Below, in pieces: positions 9,073 to 18,082 of a DNA stretch of 64,000 bases (position 1 is its first letter; each line of letters opens with the position of its first letter). The translations under genes and the position numbers were made by a program. The stretch lies in assembly GCF_036323475.1 (NCBI RefSeq), contig NZ_AP028934.1, positions 1,364,001 through 1,428,000 on the forward strand. The letters run 5' to 3'. The notes beneath the pieces are model-generated. The model saw nothing but the letters and a program-made list of their open reading frames with translations, was not told the origin of the DNA and ran no database searches. The stretch comes from Solobacterium moorei (GTDB taxonomy: Bacteria; Bacillota_I; Bacilli_A; Erysipelotrichales; Erysipelotrichaceae).

Positions 9073-9998
9073 TGCGTGTAATCAATATCGGAGCTCATAC
9101 AGTACAAAAGTATCATAATCCAATGTGTGCTTGCATTGGATATTTTGATGGCATGCACTTAGGTCATCAGGCTCTAGTAAAGGCGACAGTGGCACTGGCA
9201 GAGAAACATAACTGTGAATCTGCACTGATTACCTTTGAACCTGATCCATGGGTAACAATCAAAGGATTAAAAGATGTAAAACATATTACTACAATGCGAC
9301 AAAGAATTAATCGTGCTGTTGAGTTAGGAATTCAGAATATTATCATCTTAGATTTTGATAAAGAGATGAGTGAGCTTTCGCCAGCTGACTTTATTCATAA
9401 GACGCTTGCTAAGTTAAATTTAAAAGGCATTGTTTGTGGCTTTGACTTTCACTATGGATTACATGGCGCAGGTGATTGTAATACGCTGAAATCTGAAACA
9501 GATTATGATGTCGTGGTTGTGGATGCAGTAGAAGATGAAGTTGGTAAGATTTCCAGTACACGTATCTGTGATGCGATTGTGCAAGGTGATATGCCAGCGA
9601 TTAAAAAGATGCTAGGACAGTATTATAGCCTAGAGGGTGTTGTGCGTCGTGGCCATCAACAGGGAAGATTAATGGGTTTCCCAACTGCGAATATCGAGTA
9701 CTCTGATGAATACTTATTACCGAAAGAAGGAGTTTATGCAAGCATGGTAGAAATTGATCATCACGTGTATGGTGCGATGACGAATCTCGGACATAATCCG
9801 ACTTTCAATACTTCTGAAAAACTGTCTTTAGAAACCTATATTATTGGCTATAGCGGTACGCTTTACGGCAGAATTTTAAAGGTGCAATTGTTAGAATACT
9901 TACGCCCTGAGATTCATTTTAAGAGCCGTGAGAATTTAATTTTACAGCTTGAACAGGATGTTCGAGATATTAAGAAGATACTATTAAAATATGAATGA
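9072..9998 (+). CDS. ribF: Bifunctional riboflavin kinase / FAD synthetase
   Basis: Makes FMN from riboflavin and then FAD. The 308-residue protein has the adenylyltransferase nucleotide motif 'GYFDGMHLGHQALV' near its start, 'STRICDAI' in the middle and the riboflavin kinase motif 'GRLMGFPTANIEY' near residue 200. The ATG at 9072 overlapping the truB stop is chosen over a TTG 21 bases upstream because translational coupling explains it. It is followed with overlap by the RsmF-like gene. Confidence 0.95.
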   Translation: MRVINIGAHTVQKYHNPMCACIGYFDGMHLGHQALVKATVALAEKHNCESALITFEPDPWVTIKGLKDVKHITTMRQRINRAVELGIQNIIILDFDKEMSELSPADFIHKTLAKLNLKGIVCGFDFHYGLHGAGDCNTLKSETDYDVVVVDAVEDEVGKISSTRICDAIVQGDMPAIKKMLGQYYSLEGVVRRGHQQGRLMGFPTANIEYSDEYLLPKEGVYASMVEIDHHVYGAMTNLGHNPTFNTSEKLSLETYIIGYSGTLYGRILKVQLLEYLRPEIHFKSRENLILQLEQDVRDIKKILLKYE

Positions 9999-11307
9999 GT
10001 TATTTTTAGAACGAATGAGAGAGATGTTGACGGGTGAATATCCTACATATCTTGAAAAATTAAATGATTCAGCAAGAAAGGGAATTCGTATTAATACCCT
10101 AAAGATTACGCCAGATGATTTTTTTGCGTGTACGAATTATGAATTAGAAAAAAGTCCATTCGCAAAGAATGGATATTACGCAAATATCAAAAGTGGTGTT
10201 GGTTTTACGCCTGAACATATGTCTGGTTTCTTCTATATCCAAGAACCTAGTGCAAGTTCTGCAGTTACAATTTTAGAGCCTAAGCCAGGCATGAAAGTCT
10301 TAGATATGTGTGCAGCACCAGGCTCAAAATCAACACAGATTTCTGAACTTCTTCATCAGTGCGGTTTACTTGTGGCTAATGAGATTCATCCTACACGTGC
10401 ACGTGTACTTTTAGAGAATGTAGAACGTTGTGGTAGTGCAAATACGATTGTTTTAAATAATGATCCAAAAGATATTTCAAAGGCATTTCCGGAATTTTTC
10501 GATATGGTTCTCTGTGATGCACCTTGTTCGGGTGAAGGAATGTTTCGTAAGGAAGATCAAGCGGTAGAACAATGGAGCTTAGAGAATGTACAAGCATGTG
10601 CTGTACGTCAAATCGCGATTTTAAACGAGGCATATAAGTGCTTAAAACCAGGTGGAATCATGGTATATAGTACTTGTACTTTTGCGATGGAAGAAAATGA
10701 ATTGTGTATACAAAAGTTTATACAGGAACATCTTGATATGCACTTGGTACCTATTAATGTTGAGTTTGGTAGAAAAGCATTTGATCTTGGAAATCATACC
10801 GATTACGCAAGAAGAATATTTCCAATGGATGGTGGCGAAGGTCACTTTATTGCCAAGCTTAAAAAAGATGGTAATCATACAGAATCAACAAAAAAGGTAA
10901 TGCAATCACAACCATTACCAAAGGAAGCTAAAGAGTTTTTTGAAACATCCTTTGTAAAACAATACCCATATTATTTTGCGAAGAATGATAAAGTATATGG
11001 TGGTACACAGCCATTCTATGAAGTTGGTAAATGTCATTTACTGCGGCATCAGGTTTTTCTTGGTGAAATGGAAAAGAATCGTTTTACACCAAGTCATGCT
11101 CTATTTATGTCTGCCTATACTAAGTTTAAAAATACCATTGATTTACAGGAAGAAGATGTTCTTCACTACATGCGAGGGGAACAATTAAATATTTCTTGCA
11201 AGAAGGGGTGGTATGCAGTGTGCTATCATGGTGTTGTGATAGGTGGTGCCAAAAGTGATGGTACTGCATTAAAGAATAAATACCCCAAAAATTTACGTTT
11301 ACGATGA
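9991..11307 (+). CDS. RsmB/NOP family rRNA (cytosine-5) methyltransferase, RsmF-like
   Basis: An S-adenosylmethionine-dependent methyltransferase of 438 residues. Motif I 'VLDMCAAPGSKSTQI' near residue 105, motif IV 'CDAPCSGEGMFRK' with one catalytic cysteine, and motif VI 'STCTFAMEENE' with the second are all present. The C-terminal ~150 residues match the RsmF-type extension rather than RsmB. The expected target is a 16S rRNA cytosine; the exact base cannot be read from sequence. The start overlaps the ribF end by eight bases. Confidence 0.9.
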   Translation: MNELFLERMREMLTGEYPTYLEKLNDSARKGIRINTLKITPDDFFACTNYELEKSPFAKNGYYANIKSGVGFTPEHMSGFFYIQEPSASSAVTILEPKPGMKVLDMCAAPGSKSTQISELLHQCGLLVANEIHPTRARVLLENVERCGSANTIVLNNDPKDISKAFPEFFDMVLCDAPCSGEGMFRKEDQAVEQWSLENVQACAVRQIAILNEAYKCLKPGGIMVYSTCTFAMEENELCIQKFIQEHLDMHLVPINVEFGRKAFDLGNHTDYARRIFPMDGGEGHFIAKLKKDGNHTESTKKVMQSQPLPKEAKEFFETSFVKQYPYYFAKNDKVYGGTQPFYEVGKCHLLRHQVFLGEMEKNRFTPSHALFMSAYTKFKNTIDLQEEDVLHYMRGEQLNISCKKGWYAVCYHGVVIGGAKSDGTALKNKYPKNLRLR

Positions 11308-11319
11308 AAGGATGAATCC

Positions 11320-12693
11320 ATGAAATTAGACTTATTTTCTTTTATTGATGAAACGATGGCATATTACAAAAGTAAGAGTGCGATATACCAATACGCAGAA
11401 GGAAAGTTAAACCAATTCTTTTCGGATGAATTTTTAAATGGAGAAGATCCGGTTATTGCTTTACGTTCTAGAATTAAAGCGGAAGATAGTTTAAAAGAGA
11501 AGTTAATTCGAAATCAATTTTATCTACAATACGAAGCTGGTAAGGACGCAATCTCTCACTTAACTGATTTAATTGGAATTACGATGCAATGTCGTTTTAT
11601 TCATAATGAGGATCAACTATATAAAACCTTATTTAATAAATTTACACGAAAGAAGGGAACGCCTTATTTTGTGGCGAATAATGACCCAGACATCTTTATT
11701 GATTTAAGTGTGTTCCAGCCTCAGATACAACGTAATGGTTTTACGATTTATCGAATTGATGGTTATTACACTTTTAATGATGAAATCATACGTTTTGAAT
11801 TACAGATTAAATCACTCGTGCATGCGTTTTGGAGCGAAATTGAACATGAGGTTGTCTATAAAAATCCTGACTTTATACTTTATGATCAATTCAATAAAGA
11901 TATGTTAGGTGCGATACGTGATAACTTAGATGTCGTTGATAAACAACTTGAAATCATGTATGACGAGATTAGCCATCAAAGTAGGCAGACCCAGATTGGT
12001 ATGGATGAAGTTGGTTTTAAGCAGTTTGTGGCGCGTAGCATTAATGAATTAGTGAATCGTAAGATGAGAGAATCGGTTGGGTTTACATCTGATTTTAAGA
12101 AGTGCTCTGCAATGATTGCACAGTATGTTTATGTTCGTGATTTTATCAACGGAGAACATAACAAAGAGAGAATGATGGATTATCTAGAAACACTCAATAT
12201 GCTTGCGACTAGTAAGCTTGATTTATCGGAAGAAATTCATCTAGAAAGAGAACATCAAACTGATGATGAGTTCTGCCGAATCTTGGCCAAATATTGGCAA
12301 GAGCAGCTAAACTCAAATTTCCAATGGCACATCTTCTTTGCAATGTTATTTAGTATTCAGCCAGGAAGCAATATCGATGATTTTACAGATTTCTGTATCA
12401 TCATCAAACGATTACTCATTGAGCCAAATTGGTATTACAACACATTTAGGCAGTTTGATGATGATAAAGCACTTGCAATTCAGAAAGATTTAGAACTTGT
12501 ATTAGCGAAGGCTCTTGTGAGAGTTGATGATATTGAAATTGTCCATGAGGATAAAGTGTATTTGTGTATGCAGACATTCCGTCACTATGCAACACAATTA
12601 GAAAATGAGTATAATGATTACACAGAATTTATACAGTATTATGAGAAAAATAAATTAGAACTCTTTAGGTTGATTACGGATCATTTCCATTGA
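11320..12693 (+). CDS. RelA/SpoT-domain protein (putative divergent alarmone synthetase) with long helical tail
   Basis: A 457-residue protein with a RelA/SpoT nucleotidyltransferase fold in the first ~210 residues: 'IKAEDSLKEKL', 'DLIGITMQCRF', 'RNGFTIYRIDG' (in place of the usual G-loop) and 'FELQIKSLVHAFWSEIEHE' with the metal-binding glutamates. Some positions differ from standard (p)ppGpp synthetases: the expected Arg after DLIGI is Thr, and QIRT is QIKS. There is no hydrolase, TGS or ACT domain. The last ~240 residues are mostly helical and unrecognised. It follows the RsmF-like gene by 12 bases with a GAAAGGATG site, so is probably co-transcribed. Activity is uncertain. Confidence 0.7.
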   Translation: MKLDLFSFIDETMAYYKSKSAIYQYAEGKLNQFFSDEFLNGEDPVIALRSRIKAEDSLKEKLIRNQFYLQYEAGKDAISHLTDLIGITMQCRFIHNEDQLYKTLFNKFTRKKGTPYFVANNDPDIFIDLSVFQPQIQRNGFTIYRIDGYYTFNDEIIRFELQIKSLVHAFWSEIEHEVVYKNPDFILYDQFNKDMLGAIRDNLDVVDKQLEIMYDEISHQSRQTQIGMDEVGFKQFVARSINELVNRKMRESVGFTSDFKKCSAMIAQYVYVRDFINGEHNKERMMDYLETLNMLATSKLDLSEEIHLEREHQTDDEFCRILAKYWQEQLNSNFQWHIFFAMLFSIQPGSNIDDFTDFCIIIKRLLIEPNWYYNTFRQFDDDKALAIQKDLELVLAKALVRVDDIEIVHEDKVYLCMQTFRHYATQLENEYNDYTEFIQYYEKNKLELFRLITDHFH

Positions 12694-12704
12694 GTCTGAT
12701 ATTT

Positions 12705-12713
12705 TGTTATAAT
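12705..12713 (+). promoter_or_regulatory. Extended -10 promoter before the Asp23-family gene
   Basis: TGTTATAAT, with no strong -35, lies 28 bases upstream of the ATG. The same extended -10 form recurs before several other genes in the window. Confidence 0.6.
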
Positions 12714-12741
12714 AAACTAGTAAATATAAGAGGTGAATAAC

Positions 12742-13068
12742 ATGGCACAAGATTATGTTGTTTTAAATGAAAAGAACGAAAATGGCTTAATAGCTATTAA
12801 CAAGACGGTATTTAAGTCAATTGCAGAAATCAGTATTGATGACATTGAAAATGCGATTCGTGTACCACAGGCGCGTTTTACAAAGCCTTTAACGGTGAAG
12901 GTGGACGATAACCAATTACATATCACAGCTGATATTAAAGTGAAGTATGGTGCTAATGTAGCTGCTACTTGCGAGTTAGTACAAAATAAGATTTATGAAA
13001 ACATCGTTTTCATGACAGGATTTAAGCCAGCAGATGTGACTGTAAATGTCATTGATTTTGAAATCTAG
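12742..13068 (+). CDS. Asp23/Gls24 (DUF322) family protein
   Basis: A 108-residue protein with the Asp23-family pattern: 'GLIAINKTVFKSIAEISI' near the start and a later 'ITADIKVKYGANV' strand pair. Family members form membrane-associated or cell-envelope-stress filaments; the specific role here is unknown. The ATG at 12742 is chosen because AAGAGGTG lies 8 bases upstream; the GTG nine bases earlier sits inside that ribosome site. Confidence 0.8.
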   Translation: MAQDYVVLNEKNENGLIAINKTVFKSIAEISIDDIENAIRVPQARFTKPLTVKVDDNQLHITADIKVKYGANVAATCELVQNKIYENIVFMTGFKPADVTVNVIDFEI

Positions 13069-13089
13069 TATTGACATTTATAGAGAAAT

Positions 13090-13220
13090 TTAGTTAAATA
13101 ATATAGTAATTTGAAAAACGGAAAGAAGGAGCACCGCTTCTCACCTGATATCCTACGGATTTGGGTATATGCCGAGATGATCAAAACGATTATTTTAGCA
13201 GGTGCAATCTTCGTACCTGC
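13090..13220 (+). promoter_or_regulatory. L20-type autoregulatory leader of infC-rpmI-rplT
   Basis: The leader contains GAGCACCGCTTCTCACCTG and ends in a terminator hairpin GCAGGT...ACCTGC (13198-13220) followed by TTTT. CACCTG at 13142-13147 can instead pair with CAGGTG at 13199-13204, which would break the terminator. This matches the known scheme in which ribosomal protein L20 controls read-through into its own operon. Confidence 0.7.
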
Positions 13221-13243
13221 TTTTAAATTTATAGGAGGTTTAC

Positions 13244-13792
13244 TTGGGTAAAATTAAGAATAACAAAAATAGAAGACCAGAGTCCCACGACATGGTTAAT
13301 GACGACATTCATTTCAAAGAAGTACTGGTAATTGGTCCTGATGGGGAACAGCTTGGCACAATGTTGCGCCGTGAAGCTTTAGAAAAAGCATACAGTATGG
13401 AACTTGATTTAATGTGTGTTGCGCCTAATGCGCCAGTACCGGTATGTAAGATTCTTGACTATGGCCGTTACCACTTCGAAGATCAAAAGAAGCAAAGGGA
13501 AGCTAAAAAGAATCAACATGTTACAGAAGTTAAGGCGTTACGTCTTTCTCCGGTTATTGATCAACACGATTTTGAAACAAAGTTAAAGCGTTCAAGAGAA
13601 TGGATTGAAGCTGGACAAAAAGTTCGTATCGATATGCGCTTCCGTGGGCGTATGATTACAAGACAGGAAGTTGGTCGTGATGTTTTAAACAAGTTTACTG
13701 AGCAGATTTCAGATATAGCAGATGTAAGTAAATCCGCCGCTATGGAAGGCAATACATTATCTGTTGTATATTCACCAAAAAAAGGTAAGTAA
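13244..13792 (+). CDS. infC: Translation initiation factor IF-3
   Basis: Binds the 30S subunit and checks start-codon and initiator-tRNA pairing. The 182-residue protein shows 'RREALEKAYSMELDLMCVAPNAPVPVCKILDYG' features across residues 40-75 (key words CKILDYG), and the C-domain 'DMRFRGRMITRQEVG'. Translation appears to start at a TTG seven bases after a strong AGGAGG site; IF-3 genes often use rare starts for self-control. It is preceded by an L20-type leader and followed by rpmI and rplT. Confidence 0.95.
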   Translation: MGKIKNNKNRRPESHDMVNDDIHFKEVLVIGPDGEQLGTMLRREALEKAYSMELDLMCVAPNAPVPVCKILDYGRYHFEDQKKQREAKKNQHVTEVKALRLSPVIDQHDFETKLKRSREWIEAGQKVRIDMRFRGRMITRQEVGRDVLNKFTEQISDIADVSKSAAMEGNTLSVVYSPKKGK

Positions 13793-13803
13793 AGGAGAAT
13801 ACT

Positions 13804-14025
13804 ATGAAAGCAAAAGCAAGAAAGCCAAAGAAGATCAAAATGAAAACAAAGAAGACCTTCGCTAAGCGTAGCAAGCTTACAGCAACAGGCAAGTTGAAGG
13901 TACAGCACAACTTCGTATCACACTTTGCAGCAAACAAGACACACAAGCAGAAGATGCATTTAGCTAAATCTACAACTGCACACAGTTCTGATTTAAAGCG
14001 TACTAGACAGTTGTTGCAAGGTTAA
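13804..14025 (+). CDS. rpmI: 50S ribosomal protein L35
   Basis: A 73-residue basic protein containing the L35 signature 'MKTKKTFAKRSKLTATGK'. The AAGGAG site points to the ATG at 13804, giving about 12 extra residues (KAKARKPKKIK) before the usual L35 start; the internal ATG at 13840 has no such site. It lies between infC and rplT, the standard order. Confidence 0.95.
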   Translation: MKAKARKPKKIKMKTKKTFAKRSKLTATGKLKVQHNFVSHFAANKTHKQKMHLAKSTTAHSSDLKRTRQLLQG

Positions 14026-14041
14026 TTAGGAGGTAAAGAAG

Positions 14042-14398
14042 ATGAGAGTAAAGGGATCAACACCTACACGTAATAGACGTAAAAAAGTATTAAAACTAGC
14101 TAAGGGTTACTTTGGAAGCAAACACTTACTTTACAGAACAGCCCATGAGCAAGTTATGCGTTCTCTTCGTTATGCATATATTGGAAGAAGACAGACAAAG
14201 CGTGAAATGCGCAAGCTTTGGATTGCTCGTATCAACGCAGCAACAAGACAGTATGATTTATCATATAGCCAGTTCATGCACGGTCTTAAGTTAGCAGAAA
14301 TCAACGTTAACCGTAAGATGCTTTCTGAAATCGCCATTCATGATGAAAAGGGATTCGAAGCATTAGTTGACGCTGCTAAGAAGGCATTAGTTAAGTAA
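14042..14398 (+). CDS. rplT: 50S ribosomal protein L20
   Basis: A 118-residue protein of normal length, with '[17 protein letters not shown]' near the start and '[12 protein letters not shown]' near the end. It helps early 50S assembly and, in Firmicutes, represses its own operon through the leader before infC. An AGGAGG site precedes it by eight bases. Confidence 0.97.
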   Translation: MRVKGSTPTRNRRKKVLKLAKGYFGSKHLLYRTAHEQVMRSLRYAYIGRRQTKREMRKLWIARINAATRQYDLSYSQFMHGLKLAEINVNRKMLSEIAIHDEKGFEALVDAAKKALVK

Positions 14399-14405
14399 GA
14401 ACATA

Positions 14406-14431
14406 ACCGATTTCACTGAAGTCGGTTTTTC
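14406..14431 (+). terminator. Terminator of infC-rpmI-rplT
   Basis: ACCGATTTCACTGAAGTCGGT forms a stem-loop and is followed by TTTTCTTTT, just after the rplT stop codon. Confidence 0.85.
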
Positions 14432-14443
14432 TTTTGACAATAG

Positions 14444-14475
14444 AAAAGGGATGGTATCACCCAGATATCATCCCT
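14444..14475 (-). terminator. Terminator of gltX
   Basis: On the minus strand GGGATGATATC and its near-complement TGATACCATCCC form a hairpin followed by TTTT, directly after the gltX stop. Confidence 0.8.
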
Positions 14476-14483
14476 GTAATGAT

Positions 14484-15938
14484 TTATTGTTGGAGTTGCT
14501 GAATCGATAATTCTAGACGGCGTAATGTTTCTTCTTTGCCGAGGATAGAACTGATTTCTATTGCACCACCCGGTGTAAACTGCATACCTGTAATTGCTAG
14601 ACGCAACGGGAATAGAACTTGTCCATTCTTCATTTCTAACTTGGCAGGCAGTGCAAGTAATGTTGTATGTAAGGCTTCCTCAGACCAATCTTCTTGGTTC
14701 TTTAAAGCTTCATAAGATGCCTGTAAAGACTTTAGAGCGATAGTTGGATCTGTCTTCATCTTCTTATTGATGAATAAATCATTAGAATAAGAAGGGAAGT
14801 TATCAAAGAATGTTAACATCTCAGGAATTTCAGCTAATGTTTGAGCACGTTGTTGTAAGATAGCTGCTATCTGTCTACGGTTAAAGCTGCCTTTTACAGC
14901 TTCGTCAATATATGGCGTTACTAACTTTTCATAGGAATCTAGGTCCATATTTCTTAACCACATACCATTCACCCATTTGAGTTTTTCGGGGTCAAAGATT
15001 GCACCAGAAGTACCGATATGCTTTACATCAAATGCCTGTACTAATTCATCAAGTGTAAAGATTTCACGATCCTCCGTTGGGGACCAACCTAATAATGCAA
15101 TGTAGTTTAAGATAGCACCTGGCAAATAACCCTTTGCCACTAAATCCTGGAAGGATGCGTCACCATTACGCTTAGATAGCTTGGAATGTTCGTCCTTCAT
15201 AACTGGTGGACAGTGAATATATCTTGGGATATCCCAATCGAATGCATTATAGATTAAGTTGTACTTTGGCGTTGATGATAGATACTCCATACCACGCACG
15301 ACATCTGTGATTCCCATTAGATGGTCATCGATAACGTTTGCAAAGTTATAAGTAGGGAAGCCATCGCTCTTAATTAATACCTGTTCATCTAATGTATTAT
15401 TTTCAACAGTGATACGTCCAAATACTTCGTCATCAAAGTATGTAGTTCCTGCTTCTGGGATTGTTTGACGAATAACGAACTTTTCGCCAGCTTCAATTCT
15501 TGCTTCACATTCTTCAATAGTTAATAACTTACATGGGTCATCAAACTTAAAGGATTCACCACGTGCTTCCTGTAGTTCACGTTGTGCCGCAATTAATTCT
15601 TCATCACAGAAGCAATAGTGTGCTCCACCACGTTGAATAAGTTCCTTTGCATATTTGAGATATAGACCGCTGCGTACACGTTCAGATTGTATGTATGGTC
15701 CAAAGTCACCACCATTATCTGGTCCTTCATCATGTTTTAGACCACAAGCCTTCAATGTATCATAAATAATATCTGTGGCACCTTCTACTAAACGACCCTG
15801 GTCAGTATCTTCGATACGAAGGATATAAACACCTTCAGGATCTTTTTTCGCAACTAAGTATGCATATAATGCAGTACGTAAATTACCGATATGCATATAG
15901 CCGGTAGGACTTGGTGCAAATCTTGTTCTAATAGCCAT
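14484..15938 (-). CDS. gltX: Glutamyl-tRNA synthetase
   Basis: A class I aminoacyl-tRNA synthetase of 484 residues. The HIGH motif reads 'PTGYMHIGNLRTALY' near residue 15, and the KMSKS equivalent is 'KLSKRNG' near residue 250. The anticodon-binding C-terminus is present. Many Firmicutes lack GlnRS and use GltX to charge tRNA-Gln with Glu, which is then amidated; whether that holds here cannot be seen. It is monocistronic on the minus strand with its own terminator. Confidence 0.96.
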   Translation of the reverse strand: MAIRTRFAPSPTGYMHIGNLRTALYAYLVAKKDPEGVYILRIEDTDQGRLVEGATDIIYDTLKACGLKHDEGPDNGGDFGPYIQSERVRSGLYLKYAKELIQRGGAHYCFCDEELIAAQRELQEARGESFKFDDPCKLLTIEECEARIEAGEKFVIRQTIPEAGTTYFDDEVFGRITVENNTLDEQVLIKSDGFPTYNFANVIDDHLMGITDVVRGMEYLSSTPKYNLIYNAFDWDIPRYIHCPPVMKDEHSKLSKRNGDASFQDLVAKGYLPGAILNYIALLGWSPTEDREIFTLDELVQAFDVKHIGTSGAIFDPEKLKWVNGMWLRNMDLDSYEKLVTPYIDEAVKGSFNRRQIAAILQQRAQTLAEIPEMLTFFDNFPSYSNDLFINKKMKTDPTIALKSLQASYEALKNQEDWSEEALHTTLLALPAKLEMKNGQVLFPLRLAITGMQFTPGGAIEISSILGKEETLRRLELSIQQLQQ

Positions 15939-16061
15939 TGTAATACTCCTTTTTATTCCTATATATTTTACGCTTTTTATGTCCTTATAACAATGCAGAA
16001 GATAATATTAAATGCGTAAATAAGCAATTCTTGTTAAAATGCCAAAGGAAAAGAGGTAAAT

Positions 16062-16289
16062 ATGAAGGGAATCGATTTAACAAAATCAGTTCATGAACTA
16101 GCGACAACAATTCCTGAGTTCTTAGATATGATGGAAACTTTAGGATTTGATGGTATGCGTCATTGCGTAGAGGAGAATCCTCATACGAAGGTTATGACTC
16201 CATTAATGGCAGCTGCTAACCATGGTGTTGAACCATCTATGATTGTAAAGGCATTCCAGGATGCTGGGTTTACAGTCATAAACCAATAA
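16062..16289 (+). CDS. DUF1858-type small protein
   Basis: A 75-residue protein resembling the DUF1858 domain: 'IDLTKSVHELATTIPEFLDMMETLGF'-like content across residues 4-30. The domain is often found alone or fused to redox proteins; its function is unknown. It stands alone, with an AAGAGGT ribosome site 7 bases upstream, between gltX and a tRNA gene. Confidence 0.65.
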   Translation: MKGIDLTKSVHELATTIPEFLDMMETLGFDGMRHCVEENPHTKVMTPLMAAANHGVEPSMIVKAFQDAGFTVINQ

Positions 16290-16346
16290 GTTCATCTTTT
16301 TAGATTCATTTATTCGCAATAACTGAATTGTCTTTGAAAAAAGTCT

Positions 16347-16374
16347 TTGCATATGAAAGGTTTTTCGCTATAAT
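16347..16374 (+). promoter_or_regulatory. Promoter of tRNA-Gln
   Basis: TTGCAT and TATAAT are separated by 16 bases; the -10 ends 14 bases before the tRNA. Confidence 0.75.
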
Positions 16375-16388
16375 AGTTATTGCGCTAT

Positions 16389-16461
16389 TGGGATATAGCC
16401 AAGCGGTAAGGCAGCTGGCTCTGAACCAGCCATTTCGGGAGTTCGAATCTCTCTATCCCAG
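16389..16461 (+). tRNA. tRNA-Gln (anticodon CTG)
   Basis: A complete cloverleaf can be drawn: acceptor TGGGATA/TATCCCA, D-arm GCC/GGC with AGCGGTAA loop, anticodon stem GCTGG/CCAGC around loop CTCTGAA (anticodon CTG, reading CAG), T-arm GGGAG/CTCTC around TTCGAAT. CCA is not encoded. It is a single tRNA gene with its own promoter and terminator. Confidence 0.95.
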
Positions 16462-16468
16462 CCTAATT

Positions 16469-16490
16469 AGACCTGTTATTCAGGTCTTTT
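16469..16490 (+). terminator. Terminator of tRNA-Gln
   Basis: AGACCTG and CAGGTCT form a 7-bp stem around TTATT and are followed by TTTT. Its A/T-rich tail also supplies a TATAAT used as a possible -10 for the next gene. Confidence 0.85.
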
Positions 16491-16509
16491 ATTTTATATA
16501 ATAATAGAC

Positions 16510-17496
16510 ATGGATGAATTACAAAGTTTATATAAACAAGACTATCCAGCGTTTATCGAACCATATCTTGCCTCAAAGTCCATGCAACGATTAAAAGGAG
16601 TAGATATGAACTGTGGATTACAGTTTACATCAAATACTGGATTTTCTAGTTATGGACCATATTCACGCTATGAACATAGTGTTGGTGTGGCGTGTATCAT
16701 ATGGCGTTTTACTCATGATAAAAAACAGACGTTGGCAGGTCTATTTCACGATATTTCAACGAGAGTATTTTCTCATGTGATTGATTTTGTTAAGAAAGAT
16801 TATTTGGTACAGGAATCTACTGAAGATGAAACAAGGCAAATCATATTGCAAGATTCTGTAATTATGAATCAACTATTGTGTGATGGAATATCAGTAGATG
16901 AAGTTTCTGATTATCATTTATATCCAATCGCAGATAATGATTCACCAAGATTATCTTCAGACCGTTTAGAATATACACTTGGAAATTTGCTAAATTATCG
17001 CAAACATACAATCAAAGAAATAGAGAAATATTTTAATGATCTTGTGGTTGGCATTAGTGAATATGGTAGCCAGGAAATCATGTTTCAGCATCCTGAGATT
17101 GCGGAAGAGTTTGCGTTTGGTGCTCTATCGTGTGGCATAATATATTCTTGTGACTTTGATCGTTATGGAATGGAAAAACTTGCCTGCATTTTACGAAAGG
17201 CATTTGAAGAAACAATTCTTACAGAATCAGATTTATATCTAACAGAAATTGAAGTGATAAAAAAGTTATCAGAAAGTTGTTTACATGATGCTTGGAATGA
17301 ATATACAAGACTTCAAGATGCTACGAAAGATTTTGCTGGTGATTTGATGGTGGATGCGAAAAAGAGATATATTGACCCATATATATGCAAGCATGGAAGA
17401 GTTACAACCTTCAGTGCTGCATTTCAAAATGCAGTAAATGAATTTAAGAATACAGATTATCATTATCTGATGAAAGGAATCTATCGAAATGGATAA
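16510..17496 (+). CDS. HD-domain phosphohydrolase-like protein
   Basis: A 328-residue protein with an HD-fold metal site: His in 'SRYEHSVGVA' near residue 57 and His-Asp in 'GLFHDISTRVFSHV' near residue 80. Related proteins hydrolyse nucleotides, but the substrate here is unknown. There is no Shine-Dalgarno site, and a TATAAT lies only seven bases before the ATG, so it may be leaderless. It overlaps the rdgB gene by eight bases, suggesting a shared nucleotide-related role (inference). Confidence 0.75.
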   Translation: MDELQSLYKQDYPAFIEPYLASKSMQRLKGVDMNCGLQFTSNTGFSSYGPYSRYEHSVGVACIIWRFTHDKKQTLAGLFHDISTRVFSHVIDFVKKDYLVQESTEDETRQIILQDSVIMNQLLCDGISVDEVSDYHLYPIADNDSPRLSSDRLEYTLGNLLNYRKHTIKEIEKYFNDLVVGISEYGSQEIMFQHPEIAEEFAFGALSCGIIYSCDFDRYGMEKLACILRKAFEETILTESDLYLTEIEVIKKLSESCLHDAWNEYTRLQDATKDFAGDLMVDAKKRYIDPYICKHGRVTTFSAAFQNAVNEFKNTDYHYLMKGIYRNG

Positions 17497-18082
17497 AGTT
17501 ATTGTAGTTGCTAGCAAGAATGCTGGTAAAATTAAAGAATTTAAAGAGATGTTAGAACCAAAGGGATTTGAAGTTAAGAGCTTAGCTGATTTCCCGGATA
17601 TTGGAGAGATTGATGAAACTGGTACAACATTCTCTGCTAATGCTATTATCAAAGCCCAAGCGATTACAGATAAGTATAATATCATGGCAATTTCAGATGA
17701 TTCTGGTTTAGAAATTGATGCATTTGATAAACAACCAGGTGTTCAAAGCGCACGTTGGTTAGGGTATGACACACCATATTCCTACAAGAATCAAGTGGTG
17801 TTAGATCGTATGAAGGATGAAACCAATCGTAGTTGTCGTTATGTTTGTGCAATCGCTGTTACAAGACCTGGTAAAGAACCGGTTGTATTTGAAGATACAG
17901 TGGAGTGCGTAATTGCCAAGGAACCTAGTGGAAAAAACGGCTTTGGCTATGATCCAATTGTGTACTATGAGCCATTTGGTAAAACAATGGCAGAGATGAC
18001 AAATGAAGAAAAGAATAGTATTTCTCATCGTGGTAAGGCTGTTGTTCGTTTAGAAACGTGGATGGAACATGAAGGGTTATAA
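17489..18082 (+). CDS. rdgB: XTP/dITP pyrophosphatase (RdgB/HAM1 family)
   Basis: Removes non-canonical purine triphosphates (XTP, dITP). The 197-residue protein shows 'VASKNAGKIKEFKEML' at the start, 'FSANAIIKAQ', 'AISDDSGLEIDAF' and 'PSGKNGFGYDPIVY', all family signatures with the metal- and base-binding residues. It overlaps the HD gene upstream and the DUF1461 gene downstream. Confidence 0.95.
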   Translation: MDKVIVVASKNAGKIKEFKEMLEPKGFEVKSLADFPDIGEIDETGTTFSANAIIKAQAITDKYNIMAISDDSGLEIDAFDKQPGVQSARWLGYDTPYSYKNQVVLDRMKDETNRSCRYVCAIAVTRPGKEPVVFEDTVECVIAKEPSGKNGFGYDPIVYYEPFGKTMAEMTNEEKNSISHRGKAVVRLETWMEHEGL

